A stretch of DNA of 64,000 nucleotides from Rhizobium sp. LC145 (GCF_001005825.1 NZ_LBHV01000007.1:335670-399669), one strand, 5' to 3'; numbered from the stretch's first letter, positions 17,738 to 29,385 are shown. The notes: a model not told the origin generated them from the letters alone. Made by a program: numbers and translations.

Positions 17738-19180
17738 ATGGACGTTCCGGGACCTGCGCCAGAAGTGCTGGAACACTTCGCGGCGATCGTCGGCGCCAAT
17801 CACGTGCTGCGCGATCCACAGGACCTCGCACCGCATCTCGTCGAGAACCGTGGCCTCTATCACGGCACCTCCCCCATGCTCTTGAAGCCCGGATCGACGG
17901 AAGAGGTTTCCGCCATCCTGAAGCTTGCCAGCGAGACGGGCACGCCCATCGTGCCGCAGACGGGCAATACCGGCCTCGTCGGCGGGCAGACGCCGCGCAG
18001 CACCGGCGGCGATCTCATCATCTCGCTCGAACGCATGAACCGCATCCGCGACGTCGATCCGATCGCCAATGTGCTGGTGGCCGATGGCGGCGCAATCCTC
18101 GCCGACGTCCAAAGGGCAGCCGAATCCGTGGGCCGATTGTTCCCCCTGTCGCTCGGCTCGGAAGGCTCCTGCCGCATCGGCGGCAATCTTTCCACCAATG
18201 CCGGTGGCACGGCGGTGCTTGCCTATGGCAATATGCGCCAGCTCTGCCTTGGGCTCGAAGTGGTGCTGCCGACCGGCGAAATCTGGGACGGGCTGCGCCG
18301 CCTCAAAAAGGACAATACCGGCTACGACCTGCGCGACCTCTTCATCGGCGCGGAGGGCACGCTCGGCATCATCACCGGTGCGGTGCTGAAACTCTTTCCG
18401 CAGCCGGTCGGCCATCAAGTGGCGCTGGCGGGCGTCAATTCGCCGGAGGATGCGCTGCTTCTCTTCGAGCGCGCCTCCAATCTCTGCGGCACGGCGCTGA
18501 CCGGCTTCGAGCTCATGCCGCGGATCGGCATCGAATTCACCACCCGCCACATTCCGGGCGTGCGCGATCCGTTTTCCCAACCGCATCCCTGGTACGCGCT
18601 GATCGATATCTCCACCTCGGATTCCGCCGAAACCGCCGAGACGATGGTGCAATCCCTGCTTGGGCAAGGCTTCGAGGCCGGCCTCGTACGTGACGCGGTG
18701 ATCGCCTCCTCCGTGGCGCAGCAGAAGGCGCTCTGGCACATGCGCGAAAGCATGTCGGACGCGCAGAAGCCGGAGGGAGGTTCGATCAAGCACGACGTCT
18801 CCGTGCCGGTCTCGCGCATTCCAGCCTTCATGGCGGAAGCCGAAAAGGCGGTGCTGGCGGCGATGCCCGGCGCACGTATCTGCGCCTTCGGCCATCTCGG
18901 CGACGGCAATATCCATTACAACATCTCCCAGCCCATCGGCCCGGACATAGAGGCCGACAAGCCCGCCTTCCTGGCCCGCTGGCGGGAGATGAACGAGATC
19001 GTGCACGGCATCGTGCTGGCCGAAGGCGGCTCCATTTCCGCCGAACACGGCATCGGCCAGTTGAAACGCGACGAGCTGGCGCATATCCGCCCCGCGATCG
19101 AGATCGAGCTGATGCGGCGCATCAAGCGCGCCTTTGATCCCGCCGGCATCATGAACCCCGGCAAGGTGGTCGAGGCGTGA
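17738..19180 (+). CDS. FAD-binding D-2-hydroxyacid dehydrogenase (D-lactate/D-2-hydroxyglutarate type)
   Basis: 480-residue flavoprotein of the GlcD/DLD family. The FAD-binding segment is PIVPQTGNTGLVGGQTP followed by GSEGSCRIGGNLSTNAGGT. The C-terminal half shows GARICAFGHLGDGNIHYN (metal and substrate site) and AEHGIGQLKRDEL. Family members oxidise D-lactate, D-2-hydroxyglutarate or glycolate and pass electrons to quinone or an electron-transfer flavoprotein. This single-subunit form is most like D-2-hydroxyglutarate dehydrogenases, but the substrate is not fixed. Its stop overlaps the start of the ModE-like regulator gene. Confidence 0.88.
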   Translation: MDVPGPAPEVLEHFAAIVGANHVLRDPQDLAPHLVENRGLYHGTSPMLLKPGSTEEVSAILKLASETGTPIVPQTGNTGLVGGQTPRSTGGDLIISLERMNRIRDVDPIANVLVADGGAILADVQRAAESVGRLFPLSLGSEGSCRIGGNLSTNAGGTAVLAYGNMRQLCLGLEVVLPTGEIWDGLRRLKKDNTGYDLRDLFIGAEGTLGIITGAVLKLFPQPVGHQVALAGVNSPEDALLLFERASNLCGTALTGFELMPRIGIEFTTRHIPGVRDPFSQPHPWYALIDISTSDSAETAETMVQSLLGQGFEAGLVRDAVIASSVAQQKALWHMRESMSDAQKPEGGSIKHDVSVPVSRIPAFMAEAEKAVLAAMPGARICAFGHLGDGNIHYNISQPIGPDIEADKPAFLARWREMNEIVHGIVLAEGGSISAEHGIGQLKRDELAHIRPAIEIELMRRIKRAFDPAGIMNPGKVVEA

Positions 19181-19560
19181 TGGCCCGCGAACCGAAACTG
19201 ACGATCCGCCTCGATCTGGAAAACGGGGTGCGCCTCGGGCCCGGCAAGGCGCAGCTTCTGGAGCTGATCGCCGAGCATGGTTCGATCCGCGCGGCCGGCG
19301 CGGCGATCGGCATGTCCTACCGCCGGGCATGGCTGCTCGGCGACGAGATCAACCGGATGTTCCGCGAGCCGTCGATCTCCACCCGCCACGGCGGGAAGTC
19401 CGGCGGCGGCGCCGGGCTGACTCCTTTCGGACAGGAACTGCTCGCCCGATACCGGCAGATGGAAGAAGCCGCCCGAGAAGCGATGCGCAAGGACCTCGCC
19501 TGGCTCGAAGCGAAGGCGGACCCGGCCTACGAGCCCCGCGACAAGACCGAGGACGGTTGA
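19180..19560 (+). CDS. ModE-like winged helix-turn-helix regulator
   Basis: 126-residue DNA-binding protein matching the N-terminal half of ModE. The segment LIAEHGSIRAAGAAIGMSYRRAWLLGDEIN is a LysR-like helix-turn-helix with the conserved SYRRAW core, followed by a wing with GGKSGGGAGLTPFGQELL. The C-terminal molybdate-binding domain of classical ModE is absent; short forms are common in rhizobia. I chose ATG 19180, overlapping the previous stop by one base, over a GTG 3 bases earlier. No molybdate transport gene is nearby, so the targets are unknown. It ends 9 bases from the convergent DUF1217 gene. Confidence 0.85.
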   Translation: MAREPKLTIRLDLENGVRLGPGKAQLLELIAEHGSIRAAGAAIGMSYRRAWLLGDEINRMFREPSISTRHGGKSGGGAGLTPFGQELLARYRQMEEAAREAMRKDLAWLEAKADPAYEPRDKTEDG

Positions 19561-19569
19561 GCGTCTCGC

Positions 19570-22161
19570 CTATCCCGAACGGACCTGAGAGAGCGCCCAA
19601 AGCGTATCGGCGCTGATGCCGACTGCGCCACCGCCACCGGTTAGGATACCGAGCGCCGGCGAAGTGGCCACGTTGTTCTCCAGATCGTACATCATGGTGA
19701 AGCGCTTCACGAGCTTGTCGAGCTTTTCCGGATCGGAGAGATCTTCGAGATTGAGGTATTTCTCCACCACCTTCGCCTGCCGATCGACATCCATGTTGCT
19801 GATTTCTGCTGGCAGGCTGAAGGTAATACGGAAGAATTCCAAGAGGGCGTCGTCGCCGATGATCACGTAAGGATCGGTGATGCTGTCGGCCATGCGCTGG
19901 AAGTAGAGCGCGAGGCGCACGCCGGCATTCTCCCCGCCCTGCTGAGTTTCCAGAACCTGGCGCAGATAGGCGCTCTCGGTCGCCAGCACTTCGCCGGCAT
20001 TCTGCACCTGAGCGGAGGCGGCCCGGCTGACATTGCCGTCCTTGTCGAAATTGAAGCTGCCGACCATCTGGGCGAAGCGCTTGTCCTCCAGCGTGTTGAC
20101 GAAGCTTTCCGGGTCATCGAGATCGGATGTGAAGGCCTTCTTGAGGAAATCGTCCGTCACCGTCGTGGGATCGATGCCCTTGGCGGTCAGCAGGATATCC
20201 ATCAGGCGCCGGTCCTTGAGGAGCTGGTCGCGATTGTCGAGCGCCTGCATGGCGGAGGTATAGTATTTGGATTCCTCCTCCGCCTTCTTCTTGGCCGCTT
20301 CCAGCGCATCGCCCTTGAGGAAACGCGTCTCGCGCAGGATATATTCCTTGCCGACATTCGTGATGGTGGCAGTGGACTGCGCCAGAGCCGGCGGGGTGAT
20401 TTGTCCTTTGGCATTGAAGTTGAACGTTCTTGCCAGCGTCAGCAGACGCTCGTCCTTCAACTGGTAGACATAGCTCTTCGGATCGGAAAGATCGCTGGTC
20501 AGAACCTTCTTCAACTTGATGGTCGAGATAGAGGCCGGGTCGATGCCGACGGCTTGCAAAGCAAAGGTGTAGACCGCTTTTGTGCCGAGGAAATCATCGA
20601 GCGTTTTGACGGCCGCCATGCCTTGCTTGTAGAGACTGTAGGCCTTGTCATGGGCCTCGTCCTGCTTATCATCGTAGCGGCTGTAATAGTTGCTGCGCAC
20701 GGAGTTGAGCGCCTCGGGCTTCAGCGCCTGGCCGGCGGCCACGGTGCCATCAGCCGCAAAGTTGAAGGCTTCGTAGAGCTCTTTGTATTGGGGACGCGTC
20801 TCGGCGTACTCCTCCACGATGCCGTTATAATTCATCAGGATCTGCTCGATCGTGGACTTCACGATATAGACTTCGTTCAGATCGAAGGCCGCCCGGATGT
20901 AATCGTAGAGGATCGGATCGTTGACGATCTCGCTCACATTGGTGACCGTGGCGATCTTCTTCTCGAAATATTGCTGGTTGAATATGGCCTCGGCATTGGT
21001 CTCGCGCGACTGCTTGCTGAAATAGCTGGCCAGGATCGACTCCAGCTTTTCCTCTGTCAGCGCGCCATCGGCCGGTGCGCTGCCATCCGCGTTGAACTGG
21101 AAATCCTCCGCCAGCTTCTTCATCTTCTCCGCATAGGTGATTTGCGGACCGAGGCTGTTCATGAGGGTGGCGAGTTCGGCGCGGCGCGCATCGGTCTGTT
21201 CGACCGGCACCAACTTGGCGTTCAGCTCTTCAAGGGTTTCGCGGTACCCATCGAGCCCCTCCTGCACGGAGACCAGCGCCTCCTCGATATCCGCCAGCTC
21301 TTTCCTCTTGGCGTCGAGCTTTGCCTGCGTCTCCTCCGGATCGACACCGGAATCGGGATCGCTCAACTGCGCTTCGAGTTCGGCGATCTCCGCCTCCGCA
21401 TCGGCCTTGGCCTCCTGGCCCAAAGCCAGCGATTCCTCCGCTTTCGGAATCTCTCCGATAATGGTCTGCCGGTTCTGAAGGTCGGTATCCTCCTGCTTTG
21501 CGGCATTGTACTGGGCCGGGTACTGCTCGAGCTTGGTTCCGAAGACCGTGTTGTAATAGCTGTTCGGATCGTTGGGATCGCTGGTCAGCACGCCCTTGAT
21601 GACCGAATAATTGTAGTAGGTCCCATCGATGCCGTAGGTCGTGAACATGAGATTGCGCAGCCGGTCGTTCTGCAGAAACTGATCGACATTCTTGACGTTT
21701 CCGGCCTCGCCCATCATCACCTTGAAATAGCGGGTTTCCTCGGAAACCGTGTCCTCCACCGTCTTGACGGTCTGGTCGTAGAGGCCGATCAGATCGTCCA
21801 TCTGCGCGGAGGACTGCGCGACGGCCGTTCCGCCGACTCCCCCGAAATTGAAAGCTGCGGCAAAGTCCCGGTAACGCTCGTCGGCCAGGCGGTTGGCATA
21901 GCTGTTCGCGTCGCTCAAATCGCTTTCGAGGACCTTCTTCATGAAGGCCTTGGCGTAGATCATGTCCTCCAGTCCGTAGGCCGTCATGGCATAGGAGAAC
22001 AGCCGGTAATCGTTGACGAACTCGTCCACCGTTTTGATCTTGCCGATATTGTCCTTGTAGTACTGAGAGTCACGGGCAACGTCCGTCTGCTTTGCGACGC
22101 GCGAGAGGCTCTGCGGCAGGTTGCGCGTAACGAGATCATAGCTGAGATAGGTCGTTACCAT
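19570..22161 (-). CDS. DUF1217 repeat protein with central coiled coil
   Basis: 863-residue acidic protein with no signal peptide or membrane segment. It is built from about six degenerate units. The clearest are residues 33-107 (KTVDEFVNDYRLFSYAMTAYG ... VLESDLSDANSYANRL ... AAAFNF), 141-359, 395-471, and three more from about 512 to 830 (for example SDLSDPKSYVYQLKDERL and SDLDDPESFVNTLEDKRF). Unit 2 is interrupted by a long predicted coiled coil (about 222-352, rich in Glu/Ala/Leu heptads) before its closing FQFNADG. DUF1217 genes in rhizobia are often linked to flagellar genes, but none is here. The function is unknown. Confidence 0.85.
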   Translation of the reverse strand: MVTTYLSYDLVTRNLPQSLSRVAKQTDVARDSQYYKDNIGKIKTVDEFVNDYRLFSYAMTAYGLEDMIYAKAFMKKVLESDLSDANSYANRLADERYRDFAAAFNFGGVGGTAVAQSSAQMDDLIGLYDQTVKTVEDTVSEETRYFKVMMGEAGNVKNVDQFLQNDRLRNLMFTTYGIDGTYYNYSVIKGVLTSDPNDPNSYYNTVFGTKLEQYPAQYNAAKQEDTDLQNRQTIIGEIPKAEESLALGQEAKADAEAEIAELEAQLSDPDSGVDPEETQAKLDAKRKELADIEEALVSVQEGLDGYRETLEELNAKLVPVEQTDARRAELATLMNSLGPQITYAEKMKKLAEDFQFNADGSAPADGALTEEKLESILASYFSKQSRETNAEAIFNQQYFEKKIATVTNVSEIVNDPILYDYIRAAFDLNEVYIVKSTIEQILMNYNGIVEEYAETRPQYKELYEAFNFAADGTVAAGQALKPEALNSVRSNYYSRYDDKQDEAHDKAYSLYKQGMAAVKTLDDFLGTKAVYTFALQAVGIDPASISTIKLKKVLTSDLSDPKSYVYQLKDERLLTLARTFNFNAKGQITPPALAQSTATITNVGKEYILRETRFLKGDALEAAKKKAEEESKYYTSAMQALDNRDQLLKDRRLMDILLTAKGIDPTTVTDDFLKKAFTSDLDDPESFVNTLEDKRFAQMVGSFNFDKDGNVSRAASAQVQNAGEVLATESAYLRQVLETQQGGENAGVRLALYFQRMADSITDPYVIIGDDALLEFFRITFSLPAEISNMDVDRQAKVVEKYLNLEDLSDPEKLDKLVKRFTMMYDLENNVATSPALGILTGGGGAVGISADTLWALSQVRSG

Positions 22162-22443
22162 GGACGTGCCCTTCAGGTCGGAATGATGCCCGGCGAGTAT
22201 CGGCCATCAGCCTTGTCCGTAGCTTTTGAACCAATCCCGCGATGAAACGGTTCGGAGGGCGTTCACCCTCTGGAAACCCAAAAGCTTGGGCGTTTCGCTA
22301 ACCATCGGAGGCGGCAAACCTTCCTTAACCGCGATTTTTAAGCAGTCTCGAAGATGGGCACCCTATCTTGGCCCTCAGAGGACAAAAGTCCCGTGGAGAA
22401 GACCGGAAAACGGCTCTCAGGTAAAACAAGGGTAGCATACACA

Positions 22444-23010
22444 ATGACCAATTCCGTTCTGAAGCCCTCATGGGCAGGGTCGACATTGAGGCTCGATCCG
22501 TCTCGCTTTCCGCAGCAGGTCACCTATGCCCTGCGCGAGACATCAGGAGATGTTGCAATCACTATCGACGAGCGTGGCGCCGTGCTGCGCAAGACCCTTC
22601 CCTCAAGCGGCCTGCCGCTTTCCTTCGCCCTGCCGGCGCGCGCCTTCAAGGGCGTGGCCGCCCGTGCCATCGACCATGGCGACGGCGAAGTGACGGTAAC
22701 GCTCGAACTGCACCATGACGATCCGGATCTCTGCATTCCGCTGCTCGTCGCCCACGATCTCTGCGATATCGCCGCCGATTGGCGCAACTGGTCGGAAGCC
22801 TTCCGCATTCCCATGCTGATGGTGGAAGCCGATGGCGTCGCACGGCCGCTGGAAAACCATATCGGCCAGGTGCGCACCCAGGACATAAAGCCCCGCCGCC
22901 GCCATTCCTATTTCGCCGCCCGCCGGCCGCGCTTCCTAGTGCGCCGCTCGACAGGCAGCCTCGGCGTCGCCATGAAGATCGAAGGCAAGGAGATCATCGC
23001 GCGCCGCTGA
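22444..23010 (+). CDS. DUF6101-type conserved protein
   Basis: 188-residue protein from ATG 22444 (MTNSVLKPSWAGSTLRLDPSRFPQQVTYAL). The frame is open another 90 bases upstream, but this start follows an AAGGGTAG region and begins at the conserved-looking segment. It is soluble and has no recognised catalytic motif; the middle reads DEGYAVLRKT-type beta-rich sequence ending KIEGKEIIARR. Similar proteins, annotated as DUF6101 from memory, occur widely in Rhizobiales. A strong terminator follows. Confidence 0.7.
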   Translation: MTNSVLKPSWAGSTLRLDPSRFPQQVTYALRETSGDVAITIDERGAVLRKTLPSSGLPLSFALPARAFKGVAARAIDHGDGEVTVTLELHHDDPDLCIPLLVAHDLCDIAADWRNWSEAFRIPMLMVEADGVARPLENHIGQVRTQDIKPRRRHSYFAARRPRFLVRRSTGSLGVAMKIEGKEIIARR

Positions 23011-23033
23011 TCCACCGCCGACCGCGATTTACG

Positions 23034-23062
23034 AAAAAGCCCGGCTCATTGCCGGGCTTTTT
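23034..23062. terminator. Bidirectional terminator between DUF6101 gene and ubiA
   Basis: AAAAAGCCCGGC and GCCGGGCTTTTT form a perfect 12-bp stem around TCATT. It is U-tailed in both directions and lies between two convergent genes. Confidence 0.92.
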
Positions 23063-23089
23063 GCGTTTTCACACTTCTTCTGAAATTAT

Positions 23090-24043
23090 CTAAGCCACGA
23101 GAAGGGCCAGAAGCAAGCCGACGAAAAGAACCGTGCCGACCCAGAAATTGAACCTGAACAGCTTGAGGCACTGGTCCGGATTGTCGATATCGAGAACCAG
23201 GATTTGCCAAGCGAACATGAGAGCCGCGACCAGCAAGCCGAGATAGGCAAGCAGGCCGACGCCGGCCGCGAGGAAGGCGAGCAGCAGGAAGACGAGTGCC
23301 GCGCCGTATAGCCCGATCAGCCAGGGCTTTGTTCTTTCTCCGAAAAGCCGCGCAGTCGAGCGCACGCCGATCAGCGCGTCGTCTTCCTTGTCCTGATGCG
23401 CGTAGATCGTGTCGTAGCCGATCGTCCAGGCGATCGCGGCCATGTAGAGCCAGATCGCCGCCATGGAAAGGCTGCCGAACATGCCGGCCCAGCCCATCAG
23501 CGCACCCCAGGAAAAGGCAAGCCCGAGGAAGAATTGCGGCCAATCCGTAAACCGCTTAGCGAAGGGATAGATCGCAACCACGGCAAGCGACAGGATGCCG
23601 AGGAAAATCGCAAAGCCGTTGAACTGAACCAGCACAAGCAGACCGACCAATGCCTGGGCGGCCAGAAAGACCTTTGCCTCGAAACGGGTCACCCGGCCCG
23701 AAGGCAGCGGCCGCGAACGGGTGCGCGCCACTTCCATATCGATGTCATGATCGACCAGATCGTTATAGGTGCACCCCGCGCCGCGCATAGCGACCGCGCC
23801 GATGAAGAAGAGGACGAGATGGAAGAGGAAGAGCGGTAGCGAGAAGCTACCCTCGGCCGCCGCTGCATTGGCGGCGAGCGCCGAAGACCAGAAGCATGGC
23901 CAGAGCAGAAGCTGCCAGCCGATCGGCCGATCCCAGCGGGCGAGTTGCGCATAGGGCCATGCCGGGCGCGGCAGCACCCGGTAGACCCAGTTGTCCGAGG
24001 GCGCGTCGAAAACGCGCCCGTTGAGATCGTCGGCGTTGGTCAT
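23090..24043 (-). CDS. ubiA: 4-hydroxybenzoate polyprenyltransferase
   Basis: 317-residue integral membrane prenyltransferase that attaches the polyprenyl tail to 4-hydroxybenzoate in ubiquinone synthesis. The first Asp-rich motif is NDLVDHDID (residues 94-102) and the second is the YAHQDKEDD segment; both bind the Mg-diphosphate. Eight or nine hydrophobic helices are visible. The tail it uses would be made by the polyprenyl synthase IspB at 43.4 kb. The start at 24043 (MTNADDLNGRVFDAPSDNWVY) matches alphaproteobacterial UbiA. Confidence 0.94.
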   Translation of the reverse strand: MTNADDLNGRVFDAPSDNWVYRVLPRPAWPYAQLARWDRPIGWQLLLWPCFWSSALAANAAAAEGSFSLPLFLFHLVLFFIGAVAMRGAGCTYNDLVDHDIDMEVARTRSRPLPSGRVTRFEAKVFLAAQALVGLLVLVQFNGFAIFLGILSLAVVAIYPFAKRFTDWPQFFLGLAFSWGALMGWAGMFGSLSMAAIWLYMAAIAWTIGYDTIYAHQDKEDDALIGVRSTARLFGERTKPWLIGLYGAALVFLLLAFLAAGVGLLAYLGLLVAALMFAWQILVLDIDNPDQCLKLFRFNFWVGTVLFVGLLLALLVA

Positions 24044-24096
24044 TGGCGGGTTCTACTCCCCGCCCCGCGAACCGGTCAAGGAAAAGCGATTGCCTC

Positions 24097-25353
24097 TCAG
24101 ACCGCGATCTTGTCCAGCGGCAGGCGCTGCTCTTCGAAGGCCTTCAATTCGGCCTCGCGTTCGTAGATGTAGTTCCGGTTATCCGGCACCGCCATCCGCT
24201 GCTTGACGATCTGCATCTGGAAAATAAAGAACTTCTCGTGCGTGAATGCCATTTCCGAGCCGGCCAGATAAAACTCCCACATGCGCACGAAACGCTCGTC
24301 GTAAAGGGCGGCCGCCTTCTCCCTGTTCGCCATGAAGCGCTGGCGCCAGTGGCGCAGCGTATGGGCATAGTGCATCGGCAGGATCTCGATATCCGATACC
24401 AGGAGACCCGCCTTCTCGATCGCCGGCATCACCTCGCTGATCGCAGGAATATAGCCGCCGGGGAAGATGTACTTCTCGATCCACGGATTGGTGATGAGCG
24501 CCGGGTGGGGCTGGCCGATCGAATGCAGCACCATGACGCCGTCATCGGCGAGCACATCATCCACCTTGTTGAAGAACTTTCGATAGTTCAGCCGGCCGAC
24601 ATGCTCGAACATGCCGACGGAAACGATGCGATCGTACTGCTTCTGCGGCGGCAGGTAATAATAATCCTGCAGTTCGAAACGGACGCTGTTGGCAAGCCCG
24701 CGCTTGGCCGCTCGCTCGCGCGAGATCTTGAGCTGCTCCTTGCTGAGCGTAATGCCGGTGACATCGACGCCCGAGGACTCGGCGAGATACATGGCCATGC
24801 CGCCCCAGCCGGAGCCGATCTCAAGCGCCCGCTGGCCGGGCTCGGCCTGAAGTTTCGCCACGATATGGCGCTTCTTGGCGAGCTGCGCCTCGTCGAGCGA
24901 AATGCCCGGCGGATTGAAATAGGCGCAGGAATATTGCCAGTCCTCGTCGAGGAACAGCGAGAAGAGCTTTTCACTGAGATCGTAATGATGAGCGACGTTG
25001 CGCTGATTGTGATTGATCGGCACGCGATTGCGGAATTGGGAAACCGCGATGCGGGCAAGCCCCCGCCACATCATGCCGAAGGACAGGCCCTCGCTCAGCG
25101 TGTTGTCCTTGACGAGCGCCATGAGCTCGTAGATGTCGCCTTCTTCGACGATCATCCGGCCTTCCATATAAAGCTCGCCGAGCTTCAACTGAGGGTCGGC
25201 CGCAAGCTCCCGCTCGGCCTCGTCATCGGTGAAGCGAAGACCGACGGTCCTTCCCCCTCCTCCTCCAAATCGCTGCTCTCCCCCTGGGCCTTTCACGGTC
25301 AGGGTGCCAGTTTTGATAATCCTGTCGAGGAGTTTGCGAAGGGACGAGGCCAT
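24097..25353 (-). CDS. cfa: Cyclopropane-fatty-acyl-phospholipid synthase
   Basis: 418-residue SAM-dependent enzyme that adds a methylene bridge to unsaturated acyl chains of membrane phospholipids. The N-terminal lipid-binding domain (LKLGELYMEGRMIVEEGDIYELM) precedes the methyltransferase domain, with HHYDLSEKLFSLFLDEDWQYSCAYF, ALEIGSGWGGMAMYLAE (SAM motif I) and ISVGMFEHVG-type sequence (here VSVGMFEHVGRLNYRKFF). Length and motifs fit functional CFA synthases. Cyclopropane lipids usually rise in stationary phase or acid stress; no regulatory site was recognised here. Confidence 0.94.
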   Translation of the reverse strand: MASSLRKLLDRIIKTGTLTVKGPGGEQRFGGGGGRTVGLRFTDDEAERELAADPQLKLGELYMEGRMIVEEGDIYELMALVKDNTLSEGLSFGMMWRGLARIAVSQFRNRVPINHNQRNVAHHYDLSEKLFSLFLDEDWQYSCAYFNPPGISLDEAQLAKKRHIVAKLQAEPGQRALEIGSGWGGMAMYLAESSGVDVTGITLSKEQLKISRERAAKRGLANSVRFELQDYYYLPPQKQYDRIVSVGMFEHVGRLNYRKFFNKVDDVLADDGVMVLHSIGQPHPALITNPWIEKYIFPGGYIPAISEVMPAIEKAGLLVSDIEILPMHYAHTLRHWRQRFMANREKAAALYDERFVRMWEFYLAGSEMAFTHEKFFIFQMQIVKQRMAVPDNRNYIYEREAELKAFEEQRLPLDKIAV

Positions 25354-25453
25354 GGTCTCACCTCCAGAGATACTAAGGCTGCCTTATCAATTTGGAAAGA
25401 AATAATACTTTCCAGGGAACTTACAAGCGGATTTTTGCCATCAAAATGACACA

Positions 25454-25494
25454 GAAAATCCAACCGTCAAACATGGATTGACGGTTGGATTTTC
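25454..25494 (-). terminator. Terminator of tex
   Basis: A perfect 17-bp inverted repeat (GAAAATCCAACCGTCAA and its complement) around a 7-base loop, followed on the minus strand by TGTGTCATTTT. It lies 20 bases beyond the tex stop and separates tex from cfa. Confidence 0.85.
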
Positions 25495-25513
25495 CAAGGG
25501 GTAAGGCGAATTT

Positions 25514-27823
25514 TTATCGGCGTTTCAAGGCTTCTGCGAGTGCGGCGCCGAACGCGCCCTGGGCCGCCGGCTTCTCGGTATTCGCGAATTTCGGGTTGGC
25601 GGGCCGGCTGTTTCGATCGCCGCGCGGGGCCGGATCAGGCTCGCCGCCATCCTTGCGCATGGTGAGACCGATTCGCTTGCGCTTCACGTCCACCTCGACA
25701 ACCCGCACTTTCACGACGTCACCCGCCTTCACGACCTCATGCGGGTCCTTCACGAAGCGGTCGGCAAGCTGGGATACGTGAACCAGTCCATCCTGATGCA
25801 CGCCGATATCCACGAAGGCACCGAAGGCGGCGACATTCGTCACCGTGCCTTCGAGCATCATGCCGGGCTTGAGGTCGGTGATCTCGTCCACGCCTTCCGC
25901 AAATGTCGCCGTCTTGAAGCTCGGACGCGGGTCGCGGCCAGGCTTTTCAAGCTCCGCAATGATGTCCTTCACCGTCGGCAGGCCGAAAGTTTCGTCGATG
26001 AACTTTCGCGGATCGAGGCCTTTCAGCGTGGCGCTATCGCCCATCAGCGAGCGCAGATCGCGGCCGCAGGCGGCGACGATCTTCTTGGCCACTCCATAGG
26101 CTTCCGGATGGACGGCCGACGCATCGAGCGGCTCCTTGCCGTTGGGGATGCGCAGGAAGCCCGCCGCCTGCTCGAAGGTGCGGTTGCCGAGCCGGGCGAC
26201 CTTCAACAGTTCCTTGCGGCTTTCGAATGGGCCATTGGTGTCGCGATGGATGACGATCGCATCGGCGATCGAGCGGCTGAGGCCGGAAACGCGCGCGAGC
26301 AGCGGCGCGGACGCCGTGTTGAGATCGACGCCGACCGCGTTCACGGCATCTTCCACCACCGCATCGAGCGAACGGGAGAGTTTTCCCTGATCGACATCGT
26401 GCTGGTACTGGCCGACGCCGATCGATTTCGGCTCGATCTTCACCAGTTCGGCAAGCGGGTCCTGCAGGCGGCGGGCGATGGAGACGGCGCCGCGCAGTGA
26501 TACGTCGAGATTGGGAAACTCGGCGGCAGCGGTTTCGGAGGCAGAATAGACCGAGGCGCCCGCTTCCGAGACGATCACCTTGGTGGGCTTGGTTCCCGAA
26601 GTGGGAGCCGGCAGAGCCGCCAGCATGTCGGCGACCAGCTTTTCCGTCTCGCGGCTGCCGGTGCCATTGCCGATCGCGATCAGCTCCACATTGTGCTTGC
26701 GGACGAGCGCGGCAAGTTCCGCCTGGGTGCCGCGGATATCGTTCTTCGGCGGGAAGGGATAGACCGTCGTGGTCTCCACCAGCTTGCCCGTGCCGTCCAC
26801 CACCGCGACCTTGACGCCGGTGCGGATGCCCGGATCGAGACCCATGGTGGCGCGCGAGCCGGCGGGCGCGGCGAGCAGCAGATCCTTGAGGTTGCGGGCG
26901 AAGACATGGATCGCCTCTTCCTCCGCCTTTTCGCGCATTTCACGCATCAGATCGAGCGACAGCGAGGTGGAGAGCTTGACGCGCCAGGTCCAGCCGGCGG
27001 CCTCCATCAGCCAGCGGTCGGCAGCCCCCTTGTCTGTAATCTGGAAAGCAGCGGCGATGATGCGCTGTGCGGGCTTCACCGGCGAAGGATCGTCCTGATC
27101 CACCTCGATCGCCACGGTCAGGACTTCCTCGTTCCAGCCACGCAGCATGGCGAGCGCACGATGGCTCGGAACGTTCGCCCAGCGTTCGGAATGATCGAAA
27201 TAATCGGCGAACTTGGCGCCCTGCTCCTGCTTGCCATCGACCACCTTCGCCCTCAGCACGGCCCGCTCGCGCATATGCTGGCGCAGGCGTCCGAGCAGGT
27301 CGGCATTTTCCGAGATCGTTTCGGCGACAATATCGCGCGCACCTTCCAGCGCCGTCTTCACGTCCGGCACTTCGTCGCTGATATAGGCTTCCGCGAGCTT
27401 TGCAGGATCGGCGGAGCGATCCGCCCAGATCGCCTCCGCCAGCGGGCCTAGGCCCCGTTCGCGGGCGATCTCGGCGCGGGTGCGGCGCTTCGGCTTATAG
27501 GGCAGGTAGAGATCTTCCAGCTCCGCCTTGGTGGCCGCCTTGCCGATCTTGGCGGCAAGATCGTCGGTCATCTTGCCCTGCGAGGTGATGGACTCGACGA
27601 TCGTGGCGCGGCGGGCCTCGAGCTCGCGCAGATAGACGAGCCGCTCCGAGAGCGTGCGCAGTTGCGTATCGTCGAGGCCGCCGGTCACTTCCTTGCGGTA
27701 GCGGGCGATGAAGGGGACAGTCGCACCCTCATCGATCAATCCGATCGCGGCAGCGGCCTGCTCCGGTCGGGCGTTGATCTCCACGGCGATCGCGGCGGCA
27801 AGGAAGCGGGTGTCGGCGGCCAT
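25514..27823 (-). CDS. tex: Tex-type RNA-binding transcriptional accessory protein
   Basis: 769-residue protein of the Tex/Spt6 family, nucleic-acid-binding factors that affect transcription. The domain order is a helical N-terminus with [22 protein letters not shown], a YqgF-like RNase-H fold ([16 protein letters not shown]), helix-hairpin-helix motifs ([17 protein letters not shown]), and a C-terminal S1 domain ([28 protein letters not shown]). A Ser/Pro/Arg-rich tail ends the protein. I chose ATG 27823 ([10 protein letters not shown]) rather than 27841, because family members begin just before the first helix. Confidence 0.94.
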   Translation of the reverse strand: MAADTRFLAAAIAVEINARPEQAAAAIGLIDEGATVPFIARYRKEVTGGLDDTQLRTLSERLVYLRELEARRATIVESITSQGKMTDDLAAKIGKAATKAELEDLYLPYKPKRRTRAEIARERGLGPLAEAIWADRSADPAKLAEAYISDEVPDVKTALEGARDIVAETISENADLLGRLRQHMRERAVLRAKVVDGKQEQGAKFADYFDHSERWANVPSHRALAMLRGWNEEVLTVAIEVDQDDPSPVKPAQRIIAAAFQITDKGAADRWLMEAAGWTWRVKLSTSLSLDLMREMREKAEEEAIHVFARNLKDLLLAAPAGSRATMGLDPGIRTGVKVAVVDGTGKLVETTTVYPFPPKNDIRGTQAELAALVRKHNVELIAIGNGTGSRETEKLVADMLAALPAPTSGTKPTKVIVSEAGASVYSASETAAAEFPNLDVSLRGAVSIARRLQDPLAELVKIEPKSIGVGQYQHDVDQGKLSRSLDAVVEDAVNAVGVDLNTASAPLLARVSGLSRSIADAIVIHRDTNGPFESRKELLKVARLGNRTFEQAAGFLRIPNGKEPLDASAVHPEAYGVAKKIVAACGRDLRSLMGDSATLKGLDPRKFIDETFGLPTVKDIIAELEKPGRDPRPSFKTATFAEGVDEITDLKPGMMLEGTVTNVAAFGAFVDIGVHQDGLVHVSQLADRFVKDPHEVVKAGDVVKVRVVEVDVKRKRIGLTMRKDGGEPDPAPRGDRNSRPANPKFANTEKPAAQGAFGAALAEALKRR

Positions 27824-28021
27824 ATGGTCTCTCACTTTCAAATCGGAGGCGAGACCATAGTCAAAGTTTAAGGCAAGGCAATGTGGCCGCTCATAAGCTC
27901 CACATTTTTGCCTGCCCCTCTTTCCGCAGGGATTAGAGTGAGGAGCGACATCGCGCGCATTTCACTTGACCTTTACCGCCCCTCCCCTTAACCGCCGGTC
28001 AGGAACAGGAAGGGGCGAAAC

Positions 28022-29293
<1,272 letters not shown>

Positions 29294-29385
29294 TCCACAC
29301 GCGGGATTCATTCAAAATTTACCGTTTCTCCTGACGGGATCGAAACGAAGCGACGCTATCTCTCGAGCAAAAGGGGAGTTGCGTC

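Noticed and set aside
20401..22245. 614-codon frame antisense to the DUF1217 gene
   Set aside because: The minus-strand protein shows internal repeats and family motifs; the antisense product does not.
22162..22443. Possible TTAA-N7-TTAA (CtrA-type) site near 22325
   Set aside because: The spacing between the TTAA boxes is nine bases, not seven.
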